This document shows, piece after piece, positions 1 to 7,913 of a stretch of 64,000 nt of DNA (positions within the stretch are counted from its first letter, which is position 1; each line of letters opens with the position of its first letter). Location of the stretch: NCBI RefSeq assembly GCF_027531815.1, contig NZ_JAPZSK010000006.1:248001-312000 (forward strand). Direction: 5' to 3'. Source of the DNA: Gemmatimonas sp. (GTDB lineage Bacteria > Gemmatimonadota > Gemmatimonadetes > Gemmatimonadales > Gemmatimonadaceae). Under the pieces are notes generated by a model, which saw only the letters and a program-made list of their open reading frames with translations, was not told the DNA's origin and ran no database searches. The position numbers were made by a program, and so were the translations under genes.

Positions 1-510
1 CGGGTCCTCCACGGCGGCGCCGGCCTTGTACTCGAAGCCGCCAAGGAAGGCGGCGCCCACCACCTCGAGGCGCACGCCTTCGGGGAGCACGAGCTCGACG
101 CCCCCCATGAACGCCACCACCTCGATCTCCGTCATGCCTGGCGCAAAACGCGCCTCCCGCAGGTCGAGCTCTCCGCCGCCGGCCACCGCCCACACCTTGA
201 GCTGGCGTGGCACCAGCCACCCGCCCTTGACGCCGAATCCGCCGGCCACGGCCACCGCGGCACCGCGCTCGGGCACGACCCCTTCGGCGGTGAAGCAGCG
301 CTGCCAATCCTCCAGCGATCGCGAGGGATCGGCCGGGTCGACCAGCAGCTGCTGCAACTCGGCCGGCGTACGCACCCGATAGGCGGCCGCCAGTCGCCCA
401 TCGAGCTGCTCCACCGAAAGCAGGTCGTTCGCAAAGGCCGCGGCGAGCAACCGGACGACCCGGTCACGGTGCGCCTCCGTGACGGGGAGGGGAGCGTAAG
501 GAGAGTGCAT
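1..510 (-). CDS. DUF1707 domain protein with C-terminal LiaF-like region (partial)
   Basis: The gene starts at an ATG (508-510) and runs off the left edge of the window after 170 codons with no stop. Residues about 6-62 fit the DUF1707 (SHOCT-like) module: a short helical stretch with the conserved pattern RDRVVRLLAAAFANDLLSVE followed by an LDGRL-type helix. The remainder, from about residue 90 to the edge, is rich in alternating hydrophobic and glycine residues (WAVAGGGELDLREARF, VVAFMGGVELVLPEGVRL), the beta-solenoid look of the cell-wall-active antibiotics response (LiaF C-terminal) domain. This domain pairing is common in actinobacterial and Gemmatimonadota proteins of unknown, possibly envelope-stress, role. 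Only the truncation by the window edge is certain; function is inferred. Confidence 0.75.
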   Translation of the reverse strand, partial: MHSPYAPLPVTEAHRDRVVRLLAAAFANDLLSVEQLDGRLAAAYRVRTPAELQQLLVDPADPSRSLEDWQRCFTAEGVVPERGAAVAVAGGFGVKGGWLVPRQLKVWAVAGGGELDLREARFAPGMTEIEVVAFMGGVELVLPEGVRLEVVGAAFLGGFEYKAGAAVEDP

Positions 511-601
511 GGGGACGCTACGCGTTCACGCCAGCCGCTGTTTCAGGCGCTGGCGATGCTCCCCTGCCACGTCGACCATGCCGGGCACGAACCGAAGCCC
601 C

Positions 602-2401
602 TTACAGCGCCGGGCGCCGGGTGTGAAAGTCGGTGGCTTTCTGGAACTGGTGCGCCACCGAGAGGATGATGTCGTCGGCGTACAGGTTGCCCGTGATCAC
701 GCCGCAAATGGGCTGCGCCTTGTACACCGGCGCCGGCGTGCTGTCGTTGCCACGTGGCCCGCCGCCACCGAACTGCGGCACGTCGAACTTGTACGGCAGC
801 ACCGCACACGGATGACCGGTTTGCGCGTTGGGGCCCACGTCGGCGTTGGGGGCGCCAATGAAGCCATCCAGCTCCTTCATGAACGCGCCCCACTTCTGCA
901 CCAGCAGCAGGCGGCGACGCTGGTTGTTCACGAAGTCGAAGGCGCGTAGGGTGCGCCCCCCCAGGAAGCGCGGATTCCAATCGGCCGCCGCCATGGGGTT
1001 GGGCTCCCCCTCGCCGATGCCTCGGGGACGCTGCGGCGGCGTGTTGCCGAATGGCCCGTTGGCACCGGGGCCCGTGGCGGGGCGCGCCGGGAGCGCGTTG
1101 AGGTCGAGGTTGAACTCCTTCGCCTTGCGCTGCACGTAACTGTCGAACGCCGCCGCGTATTCGGCATTGAGCCCGCCCCCACCCATGCCCGCCACCGTGG
1201 GACGTGCCCCAATGGGCCTGGGGACCATCCCCAGACTTTTGAGCTTCTCCACCAGTTCCGTTGGCGCATTCGGATCCACGCCAATGCGCAACTTGGCGAG
1301 GGCAATGTTGCGCTCGAAGGTGAACGGCGTGGTCACGGTGCTGGCGTCCTTGGGATCCATGCCGTGCAGCACGTTGAACACCATCGCGCAGTCCTCGGCG
1401 GTGCGGCACATGGGCCCCACGCGGTCCTGCGACCACGACAGCACCATGCCGCCGTGCCGACTCACGCGACCGTACGTGGGGCGCAGCGCGCTAATGCCGT
1501 TGCGAATGCTGGGCGACACAATGGACCCCTGCGTTTCCGTGCCAATAGCAAACGCCACCAGTCCGGCAGCCGTGGCCGACCCGGGGCCGGCCGAGGAGCC
1601 ACTCGACCCAATGGTGGGGTTCCACGGATTGTTGGTGCGACCGCCGTACCACCAGTCGTTCTGCGCGAACAGGCCGGTGGAGAGCTTCGCCAGCAGTACC
1701 GCGCCGGCGTTGCGCAGGCGGACGACGATGTCGGCGTCGTAGTCGAACTGCTGATCCTTGAGGTCACCGGTCCCCCACGACGTGGGGGCGTTCTTCGTGG
1801 CAAAGAGATCCTTGAGGCCATACGGCACCCCGTGCAGTGGTCCGCGCGACTTGCCCGCCGCGAGCTCGCGGTCCATGGCGTCGGCCTCCGCGCGCGCCGA
1901 CTCCTTCATGAGCGTCACCACGCAGTTGAGCGTGGGATTGAGCTTCTCGAGCCGATCGAGGTAGATGTCGGTGATCTGCCGCGACGTGATCTTGCGCGCC
2001 TTGATGAGCGCCGACAGGCGATGCGCCGGCAGGAAGGCGAGAGCCTCGGGCGCCGTGGGTGCTGCCCCCACCCACGGCTCCACCGTGAACGTGCTGCGCG
2101 CGAACGCCTTCACCCCGTGCCGCGCCACCATGCGCTCCATGAGAGCACCGGTGCCCTCGGGATACGGCATGAACTGCAGCGCTGGTGCTTCGCCGTTGCC
2201 GAGCGCCACCGGTTCCTGCGCTGGTGGCTGCCGCCGCGCCGGGCGGGCGATCAGCCCGGCCGTGGCATCGAAGTAGGCTTGCGGTGACTGCGCGCCGAGC
2301 GACCGCACGCCGAGGGTACTGGCCGCCGCCGCCACCAACGAGCGGAAGACGAATTCGCGACGCTCGACGCCGGTAGCGGCGGCGTCGTGCTCCATCGCCA
2401 T
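602..2401 (-). CDS. Tat-exported amidase (amidase signature family)
   Basis: A 599-residue amidase signature enzyme, which would hydrolyse an amide bond with a Ser-cisSer-Lys triad. Visible elements are an N-terminal twin-arginine export signal (ERREFVFRSL, residues about 13-22), the catalytic lysine in GVPYGLKDLF (K197), the glycine/serine loop GSSGSSAGPGSA (residues 265-276) and the nucleophile in ETQGSIVSPS (S293). The substrate cannot be read from sequence. I place the start at ATG 2401, which overlaps the stop of the upstream TonB-like gene by one base (TGATG), so the two are probably translationally coupled; a GTG at 2449 would add 16 residues inside that gene. The location is likely periplasmic. 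Confident in family, not in substrate. Confidence 0.9.
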   Translation of the reverse strand: MAMEHDAAATGVERREFVFRSLVAAAASTLGVRSLGAQSPQAYFDATAGLIARPARRQPPAQEPVALGNGEAPALQFMPYPEGTGALMERMVARHGVKAFARSTFTVEPWVGAAPTAPEALAFLPAHRLSALIKARKITSRQITDIYLDRLEKLNPTLNCVVTLMKESARAEADAMDRELAAGKSRGPLHGVPYGLKDLFATKNAPTSWGTGDLKDQQFDYDADIVVRLRNAGAVLLAKLSTGLFAQNDWWYGGRTNNPWNPTIGSSGSSAGPGSATAAGLVAFAIGTETQGSIVSPSIRNGISALRPTYGRVSRHGGMVLSWSQDRVGPMCRTAEDCAMVFNVLHGMDPKDASTVTTPFTFERNIALAKLRIGVDPNAPTELVEKLKSLGMVPRPIGARPTVAGMGGGGLNAEYAAAFDSYVQRKAKEFNLDLNALPARPATGPGANGPFGNTPPQRPRGIGEGEPNPMAAADWNPRFLGGRTLRAFDFVNNQRRRLLLVQKWGAFMKELDGFIGAPNADVGPNAQTGHPCAVLPYKFDVPQFGGGGPRGNDSTPAPVYKAQPICGVITGNLYADDIILSVAHQFQKATDFHTRRPAL

Positions 2402-3276
2402 CAGCTCGGCTTCAGCGTGCTCCAGGAATTCGAACGGGGTGCTGTCCACGCGTGCGCTCCAGTGGGGAGAGAGTCCGGGGGCAGCCGCATGTCCCGCGGC
2501 TGCGAACCGGCCGAATATCTCCCCGGGATCGCCTCAAGGCGAGAGGACGTGCTGGTCGCGGTGTCGGGGCGCGCCGCGCCGGCCGGCTGAATGCGGAACA
2601 CGAAGGCCTGCTGCACGAGCTGGTTCACCCGCTTGCCGGCAAACACCGCCGCCTTGTAGCGCATGCGCGGCAGCGCATCACGCACGGCCTGCACGAAGAG
2701 CGGGTCCACCTTGTCGAGCACCTGCATGGTGAGCGTGTCGGCGTAGCCGGTGCTGTCCACCACGAACTGTGCGTACACCACGCCCTGCACGCCGGCCTGC
2801 ATGAGCGTGTGTGGGTACACGGGCCCTTCGGCGCTGGGGTCGAGGGCGGCCGTGGAATCCACCTCGATCTCGGTCATGGCCCGCGGCGAATCGCTCGCAG
2901 GCTGCAGCTGCGAATTCTCCTCGAGCAGCTGCGCGCCGGCGGGGGCGAGCGCCACCGGCTGCCGGCCATGATCACTGGGCACGGTTTCGGGCGCCGTATT
3001 CGCGAGCGCCGCCCCACCGAGCCCCACAAACGACAGGCGTTCCTGCGACGGCGGCGGGGTAGCGCGCCGAAACGGCGCCAGAAAACGCACCGATTCATCG
3101 ACGGCCGAGGACGACGCCCGCGCCCGCTGCTCCAGCCACCCCACGAAGGCGAAGCACGCCAGCACGACCACCTCGGCCCCCAGTCCAATCGATTGCTGCC
3201 CCAGGGCACGCCACGACGCGCGTCGAGTGGACTCGAACGCGCGCAGGGTCAGCCGCTGATCGGATGAGGTCGGCAT
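2401..3276 (-). CDS. TonB-family energy transducer-like protein
   Basis: A 291-residue protein with a short cytoplasmic N-terminus, one transmembrane helix at about residues 33-50 (LGAEVVVLACFAFVGWLE), a periplasmic linker, and a TonB C-terminal domain at about 145-232. The domain shows the typical YPHTLMQAGVQGVVYAQFVV opening and ends in a VFRI strand. An extra tail of about 55 residues follows the domain. The ATG at 3276 is preceded by a good ribosome site (GGAGGT). TonB domains normally transmit proton-motive force to outer-membrane receptors, but no exbB/exbD lies nearby. The coupled downstream gene is an exported amidase, so a structural or sensing use of the domain is possible. It is transcribed divergently from the S8 protease gene. 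Confidence 0.8.
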   Translation of the reverse strand: MPTSSDQRLTLRAFESTRRASWRALGQQSIGLGAEVVVLACFAFVGWLEQRARASSSAVDESVRFLAPFRRATPPPSQERLSFVGLGGAALANTAPETVPSDHGRQPVALAPAGAQLLEENSQLQPASDSPRAMTEIEVDSTAALDPSAEGPVYPHTLMQAGVQGVVYAQFVVDSTGYADTLTMQVLDKVDPLFVQAVRDALPRMRYKAAVFAGKRVNQLVQQAFVFRIQPAGAARPDTATSTSSRLEAIPGRYSAGSQPRDMRLPPDSLPTGAHAWTAPRSNSWSTLKPS

Positions 3277-3492
3277 GGGCACCTCCGTGTCTGGTCGGCC
3301 GGGAGCGATCCGGCCCTCGCTTCACTATTCGCCGAGTGGTCGGCGCCCCGCAAGGTGGACGCGAGACGAGCGCGACCGTGGTGGCCGTCAGTACCGCCAC
3401 GAGAACGATCGTGCCAGACTCCATTCATCCTCCACTCGCCGCCTGACACCGGCGAACCGTGCGGTGACGCCTTTCACGTATTCCTCACCCCC

Positions 3493-5157
3493 ATGCCGAT
3501 TCCTGTGCGACTGATTGCCGGCCGCCCGGCCACCATTCTGTTCGCGGCGCTGCTCTCGGCGTGCGCCCGCGCCACACCCACGCCGGTCCCGGCGCCCGCC
3601 GCGCAGCCCCCGGTGGTGCAGCCACCCATCACCGTGTCACCGGCACCCGCCCCCCCCCCGGCGCCAGCCGCCGCCGACACGGCGCGTGCCGACTGGCATC
3701 GCCTCGACTACGACAGTGATGGCGTGCTGGGCGTGGGCTCCGAGCGTGCCCTGCGCGAGCTGCTCGCCGGGCGCCAGCCGCAGCGTGAGGTGCTCGTGGC
3801 GGTCATCGATGGGGGCATCGACACTGCCCACACCTATCTGCGCGGGCGCCTGTGGCGCAACGCCAGGGAGGTGGCGGGGAATGGCCGCGACGATGATGCC
3901 AACGGGTACACGGACGACGTCTGGGGGTGGAACTACATGGTGACGCCCACCGGTCAGGCCGTGGGCGCCGAAACGTTCGAGCTGACGCGCCTGTACGCGG
4001 CATGCCGTGGCACCGGCGCCGGTCGTGGCGTGGCGCGTCCTTCGGCTGCCCGCTGCGACACGATCGCCACGGCGTATCGCGACAAGGTGGACGAGGTAAC
4101 CGGTACCCTCGGCCAGATTCGCGGCATCGAGCGCGTGCTCACCCAGGTGACGGCGGCACTCGAAGGACCGGTGGGGGCGCCGCTGACGCGCAGCACGGTG
4201 CAGGCCTTCGTGCCCACCAATGCCCAGCAGGAGCAGGCCAAGCGCACCTGGCTGCAGCTCGACGCCAATGGGCTGGGTCCGGCGTCCATCGCCGACGCCA
4301 GAAAGGCGTACGAAAGTCAGGCCACCCACGGACTCGACAGCAGCTACTTCCCGCGTGCCGTGAATGCCCCCGGCTCCGCCGATGTGACCGGCCCCGACGC
4401 GGGACACGGGACCCACGTGGCGGGGATCATCGGGGCGGAGCGCAACCCGGCCAACGCCATGATGGGAATTGCCCCCAACGTGCGCCTCATGGCGCTGCGT
4501 GCGGTGCCCGATGGTGACGAGCGCGACGAGGACGTGGCACGCGCCATCCGCTACGCGGTGGACCAGGGCGCGCAGATCGTGAACATGAGCTTCGGCAAGG
4601 CATTCTCGCCCAACAAGGCGGCGGTGGATAGCGCGGTACGCTACGCGCAGTCGAAGGGCGTGCTGCTGGTGCACGCCGCCGGCAACGATGGCGAAAACAA
4701 CGATGTGGTGCCCTCCTTCCCCACGCCGGCGCTGGGCAGCGGCGGCCGCGCCACGCTGTGGCTCGAGGTGGGCGCGAGTTCGTGGAAGGGCACGTCGCGG
4801 CTGGCCACGAGCTTCAGCAACTACGGCCAGCAGCAGGTGGATCTCTTCGCGCCGGGCGAGGACATGCTCAGCACGGTGCCGGGCGGTGGTGTGAAGCGGG
4901 AGGACGGCACCAGCATGGCAGCGCCGGTGGTGTCGGGGGTGGCCGCCCTGCTGCTCGCGTACTTCCCGACGCTCACACCGGCCGACGTGCGCGACATCAT
5001 CGTGCAGTCGGTACGCACCTTCCCGGGGGCCACGGTGGCGCTTCCGGGGGGGAGCGGGCAGCAGGTGCCCTTTGCGTCCCTGTCGCGCACCGGTGGGCTC
5101 GTCGATGCGTACGCCGCGGTGAAGCTGGCGCTGCAGCGCGAGGCCCTGCGCCCGTAG
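3493..5157 (+). CDS. S8 (subtilisin-like) serine protease, lipoprotein
   Basis: A 554-residue subtilase. The N-terminus carries a lipoprotein signal (hydrophobic stretch ending ALLSAC), followed by a proline/alanine-rich spacer, so the enzyme is likely lipid-anchored outside the inner membrane. The triad is visible: Asp106 in VAVIDGGIDTAH, His305 in GHGTHVAGIIGA and Ser474 in DGTSMAAPVVSG. The insertion of about 190 residues between Asp and His is much longer than in classical subtilisin and resembles exported S8 proteases of Bacteroidota and related phyla. ATG 3493 is chosen because it directly precedes the signal; the reading frame is open further upstream (to 3355) without signal-peptide character. 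A DUF2911 gene follows 99 bp downstream. Confidence 0.93.
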   Translation: MPIPVRLIAGRPATILFAALLSACARATPTPVPAPAAQPPVVQPPITVSPAPAPPPAPAAADTARADWHRLDYDSDGVLGVGSERALRELLAGRQPQREVLVAVIDGGIDTAHTYLRGRLWRNAREVAGNGRDDDANGYTDDVWGWNYMVTPTGQAVGAETFELTRLYAACRGTGAGRGVARPSAARCDTIATAYRDKVDEVTGTLGQIRGIERVLTQVTAALEGPVGAPLTRSTVQAFVPTNAQQEQAKRTWLQLDANGLGPASIADARKAYESQATHGLDSSYFPRAVNAPGSADVTGPDAGHGTHVAGIIGAERNPANAMMGIAPNVRLMALRAVPDGDERDEDVARAIRYAVDQGAQIVNMSFGKAFSPNKAAVDSAVRYAQSKGVLLVHAAGNDGENNDVVPSFPTPALGSGGRATLWLEVGASSWKGTSRLATSFSNYGQQQVDLFAPGEDMLSTVPGGGVKREDGTSMAAPVVSGVAALLLAYFPTLTPADVRDIIVQSVRTFPGATVALPGGSGQQVPFASLSRTGGLVDAYAAVKLALQREALRP

Positions 5158-5256
5158 CCCGGGGCGTGATAGCTTCCCGCATCGGCATTCATCGCGTGGA
5201 CGCCAGGGCCTGACCGCCACGGCGTCCCCGCTCACTTCCCTTTCCGGATTTCCTGC

Positions 5257-5850
5257 ATGCGCACCCTGCGTGTTCTTGGCGCCGTTTCGCTGTTGTCCGT
5301 GCTCGCTGCCGCTCCTGCCCTGGCCCAGACGCGTCGCGCGGCGCCCAGCACGCGGGCCACGGCCGAGCTGTCACTGACGCTGGCCGATACCGCCGCGCAG
5401 CGCGCCGCGGGCAAGGCGGCGCTCGTGCGTCTCGACTACGGGCAGCCGCACCTGCGTGGCCGCAAGCTGCTCACCGACAGCCTGGTGCCCATGGGGCGCG
5501 TATGGCGGCTGGGTGCCAACGCCGCCACGCTGCTCACGACCGACGTCGAACTCACCATGGGCGGCAAGAGTGTGGCGCCCGGACGGTACGTGGCCCAGCT
5601 GCTCCCCGAACCGAGCGGCTGGACGCTCATTCTGCAGCAGGAGACCACCGGAGCGGCGCAGGTGAACGTGGCGGCCTACGACAAGGCCAAGGATTACGCG
5701 CGCATTCCGCTCACGGCCACGACGGCGTCACAGTCGGTGGAGAGCCTATCCATGGCCTTCGTGCCTTCCACCGCGCCCGGCATGCAGAAGGGCGATCTCA
5801 CCATCGCGTGGGGCACGGTGATGCTGCGCACGGAGTGGTCGGTCAAGTAG
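5257..5850 (+). CDS. DUF2911 family exported protein
   Basis: A 197-residue secreted protein with a cleavable signal peptide (residues 1 to about 23, ending ALAQ). The mature part matches DUF2911: RLDYGQPHLRGRKL, then VPMGRVWRLGANAATLLTT, then a GGKSVAPGRY strand-turn. These correspond to the family's conserved YGsPsvkGR, VPyGqvWRtGAN and aGtY elements. Function of DUF2911 is unknown; members are periplasmic, beta-rich and common in Bacteroidota and Gemmatimonadota. It follows the S8 protease on the same strand and may share its transcript. The C-terminal half is less conserved but keeps the final strand pattern (GDLTIAWGTVMLRTEW). Confidence 0.88.
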   Translation: MRTLRVLGAVSLLSVLAAAPALAQTRRAAPSTRATAELSLTLADTAAQRAAGKAALVRLDYGQPHLRGRKLLTDSLVPMGRVWRLGANAATLLTTDVELTMGGKSVAPGRYVAQLLPEPSGWTLILQQETTGAAQVNVAAYDKAKDYARIPLTATTASQSVESLSMAFVPSTAPGMQKGDLTIAWGTVMLRTEWSVK

Positions 5851-5902
5851 TCGCGCCTGCCGCGAAATGCTCGTACTGTTGATGGAATGATGCGGCAGAC
5901 GG

Positions 5903-5930
5903 ACTGGGCGCGCGGTACATTGCGCCCAGT
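5903..5930. terminator. Inverted repeat downstream of the DUF2911 gene
   Basis: A 9-bp perfect inverted repeat (ACTGGGCGC at 5903-5911 and its complement at 5922-5930, 10-nt loop) lies 50 bp past the DUF2911 stop. No T-run follows, so it may be a factor-dependent terminator or simply local symmetry. Apart from this, the 211-bp gap before the NYN gene shows nothing I recognise. Confidence 0.35.
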
Positions 5931-6061
5931 TCGTTGGCAGTCGGGGAGAGCGTTGCCTCGCCCGGGACGGCACGGTTGGTGCACGGGTGCGGTGGCAATA
6001 GCACCACCGACGGCCAATCAGCCTGCCGACGGGTTGGAACTCATGCATTGGAGCTGCAGAG

Positions 6062-7459
6062 ATGGCGACGCGCGCAATGGTGTTCATCGATGGGACGTGG
6101 CTGGCCGTGACCGCCAACCGCCTGGCCGACCAGCATGGCCTGCAGGGGCGCACCGGGGGGCCGCTCGACTTTGGCGCGTTGCCGCGCGTGTGTGCGCAGG
6201 CGATTGCCGCCCAAATGGCCACCACCGCCGGCCTCGATGTCGTGCGGACGCATTACTTCGGCTCCATCGCCACCAATTTCGACGCGGTCGATCAGGACGC
6301 GGTGCAGCGGCGCAGTGAGTTCTTCGATAGCCTGCGGCGTCACCATCGCTACGAGGTGTATCGCTACGAGACCGACTACCGGGGGCATCGCGTACGGCGC
6401 ACCCCCGGCGAGGAGGGCTTCGTGCCGCAGGAAAAAGCGGTCGATGTGGGGCTGGCCACCGCGCTGCTCGAGATGGCGGCGGTGTCGGCGTACGACATTG
6501 CCATCGTGGTGTGCGGTGATCGTGACTTCGTGCCGGCGCTGCAGGCGGTGCGCCGGTTGGGCAAGCGCGTGGCCATCGTGAGTGCACGTGGCAGCTGCTC
6601 GCGCGAGTTCAGCGATCCCAACGACCCCATGCGGGTGCGCGACTTCGACCCGCTGTGGCTGGATCTGTTGTGGAGCCAGGTCGTGGCGCCCGGCGCGCGC
6701 TCGCTCCGCTCGGCCGGGGAGTTGGCGTCCGGTCAAGGCCCCGATTTGGCGGGTGAGTTCGCGGACGAGGGTGAGGTGCCCGGGAGTGGGGAGGAGGGCC
6801 ATCCCATGGCCGCGCGTGGCACGGCGGGGGCACTGGCCGATTCGCCTTACAGTGACGAGCGCGACAGCAGTGCACTCAGCGGCGTGGTGACCAAGGTGCA
6901 CGCCAACGGCTACGGCTTCGTACGCGGCGACGACGGGGCCGACTACTACTTCCGCCGCTCCGATCTTGCCGATGTCACCGACTTTCTGCGCCTCGAGCGC
7001 TTCCGCACGCGGCTCACGTTCCGGGTGAGCGAGCTGGCGCGACCGGGGCAGGCAGGGCGCGCCGCCTCGCTGGTGGTGAGCGGTGTGCAGGAAGCCTCGG
7101 TACCGGTGTCGCCGCGGCCGGCGTTCTCAGCGGCGCCATCGCCGGGACTGACCGACGACCTCTGGGCGCTCGACCCGTTTGCGGCGCCGGTGCGGCGGGA
7201 GGCGGCCTCGGTGGCCAGTGCCGAGGCCGTCGAGGCCGTCGAGGCCGTCGAGTCCACGATGGTGACTGGGGGAGTCACGGGAGAGGCGGCGGAAGCGGCC
7301 ACATCACCGGTGGAACGCGAGGTCACGCTGGCCGCACCGGTAGCCGGCGATGTGGCGCCGGCGGCGACCGAGGGGATGGCCGAGATCGGTGCAGACGAGG
7401 CAGCCGCCGCGGTGGCGCCGCGGAAGAAGCGCGTTTCGCGCAAGGCGCTGCCGGCGTAG
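6062..7459 (+). CDS. NYN (LabA-like PIN) nuclease fused to a cold-shock domain
   Basis: A 465-residue protein. Residues about 5-205 form an NYN/LabA-type PIN domain. It has an acidic start (VFIDGTWLAV), the middle aspartate region KAVDVGLATALLEMAA, the VVCGDRDFVPAL strand and a following RVAIVSARGS strand. These acidic residues would bind metal for RNA cleavage. Residues about 272-345 form a cold-shock/S1-like OB fold (SGVVTKVHANGYGFVRGDDG ending LVVSG), which would bind RNA. The last 100 residues are low complexity, including an EAVEAVEAVE tract, and end in a basic tail (PRKKRVSRKALPA). NYN proteins act in RNA turnover; the OB-fold fusion supports an RNA substrate. The next real gene is convergent. 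Confidence 0.87.
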   Translation: MATRAMVFIDGTWLAVTANRLADQHGLQGRTGGPLDFGALPRVCAQAIAAQMATTAGLDVVRTHYFGSIATNFDAVDQDAVQRRSEFFDSLRRHHRYEVYRYETDYRGHRVRRTPGEEGFVPQEKAVDVGLATALLEMAAVSAYDIAIVVCGDRDFVPALQAVRRLGKRVAIVSARGSCSREFSDPNDPMRVRDFDPLWLDLLWSQVVAPGARSLRSAGELASGQGPDLAGEFADEGEVPGSGEEGHPMAARGTAGALADSPYSDERDSSALSGVVTKVHANGYGFVRGDDGADYYFRRSDLADVTDFLRLERFRTRLTFRVSELARPGQAGRAASLVVSGVQEASVPVSPRPAFSAAPSPGLTDDLWALDPFAAPVRREAASVASAEAVEAVEAVESTMVTGGVTGEAAEAATSPVEREVTLAAPVAGDVAPAATEGMAEIGADEAAAAVAPRKKRVSRKALPA

Positions 7460-7506
7460 GGGGTACGGAGCGCCTTTGCGACGAGGGGGCGGCTGACGAG
7501 AGGCGC

Positions 7507-7536
7507 TCAAATGAGCGAACTTACCTGCTCATTTGA
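7507..7536. promoter_or_regulatory. 10-bp inverted repeat, candidate toxin-antitoxin operator
   Basis: TCAAATGAGC (7507-7516) is repeated in perfect inverted orientation at 7527-7536 with a 10-nt spacer. It sits immediately upstream of the remnant antitoxin start (TTG at 7548), is AT-richer than its surroundings, and has the spacing of a dimeric repressor site. Xre/ParS-type antitoxins autoregulate through such repeats, so this is most simply the old operator. Binding is not shown by the sequence. Confidence 0.5.
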
Positions 7537-7547
7537 ACGGAGTCCTG

Positions 7548-7842
7548 TTGACGCTACCGCCCGCGTCACGCAAAGCCGCCGGCAAGCGCGCCGGTGCGCC
7601 GAAAAAGACGGCCATCGTTCGCGGCTCGTCGGGGATGGGCCAGCAACCGGCGCTGCTCGGGCGCCTGCGCAAGCGGGCGCCGCACCTCCTCGCTCGCCGA
7701 GGTGCCTTCGGTGGTGGTGCCCGAGGAAAGCAACGTGCTCATCAATCCCCGGCATGCCGACGTCGGGCGGATCACCACGCGGAAGGTCCGCAGGTGGCTG
7801 AACGCCCCGCGATACTGGAACCCGGCCGCCATGGGCAGATAG
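7548..7842 (+). pseudogene. Decayed Xre/ParS antitoxin - RES toxin remnant
   Basis: Two out-of-register pieces remain. From a TTG at 7548, preceded by CGGAG, about 45 codons read as a basic N-terminus (LTLPPASRKAAGKRAG, then SSGMGQQPALLGRL), like the start of MbcA/ParS/Xre antitoxins. A different frame from about 7687 to the stop at 7842 reads AEVPSVVVPEESNVLINPRH, then ADVGRITTRKVRRWL, which is a clear match to the C-terminal end of RES-domain toxins (pattern VPSVVVPEE.N.LiNP.Hpd). The toxin core, including its catalytic Arg-Glu-Ser region, and the antitoxin C-terminal domain are gone, as if one deletion joined the ends of the operon. RES toxins degrade NAD+; this copy cannot. Confidence 0.6.
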
Positions 7843-7843
7843 C

Positions 7844-7861
7844 CCGCTCGAGCCCGAGCGG
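7844..7861. terminator. Short hairpin after the RES remnant
   Basis: CCGCTCG (7844-7850) and CGAGCGG (7855-7861) form a 7-bp stem with a 4-nt loop between the RES remnant and the convergent end of hsdR. There is no T-run. It may be the old toxin-antitoxin terminator or a weak terminator for hsdR. Confidence 0.3.
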
Positions 7862-7913
7862 TCTCCGCGTACGTTGAGCCGGCCGGTCCGTCGCGGGTGA
7901 TAGCAGACCCAGC

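Noticed and set aside
3095-3449. Minus-strand frame between tonB-like and S8 genes with a hydrophobic N-terminus
   Set aside because: Only 60-110 residues, overlaps the tonB-like start, and no recognisable family; treated as promoter space.
6001-6061. Possible structured RNA in the leader of the NYN gene
   Set aside because: Some local pairing (5903-5930) is visible but no conserved riboswitch motif that I recognise.
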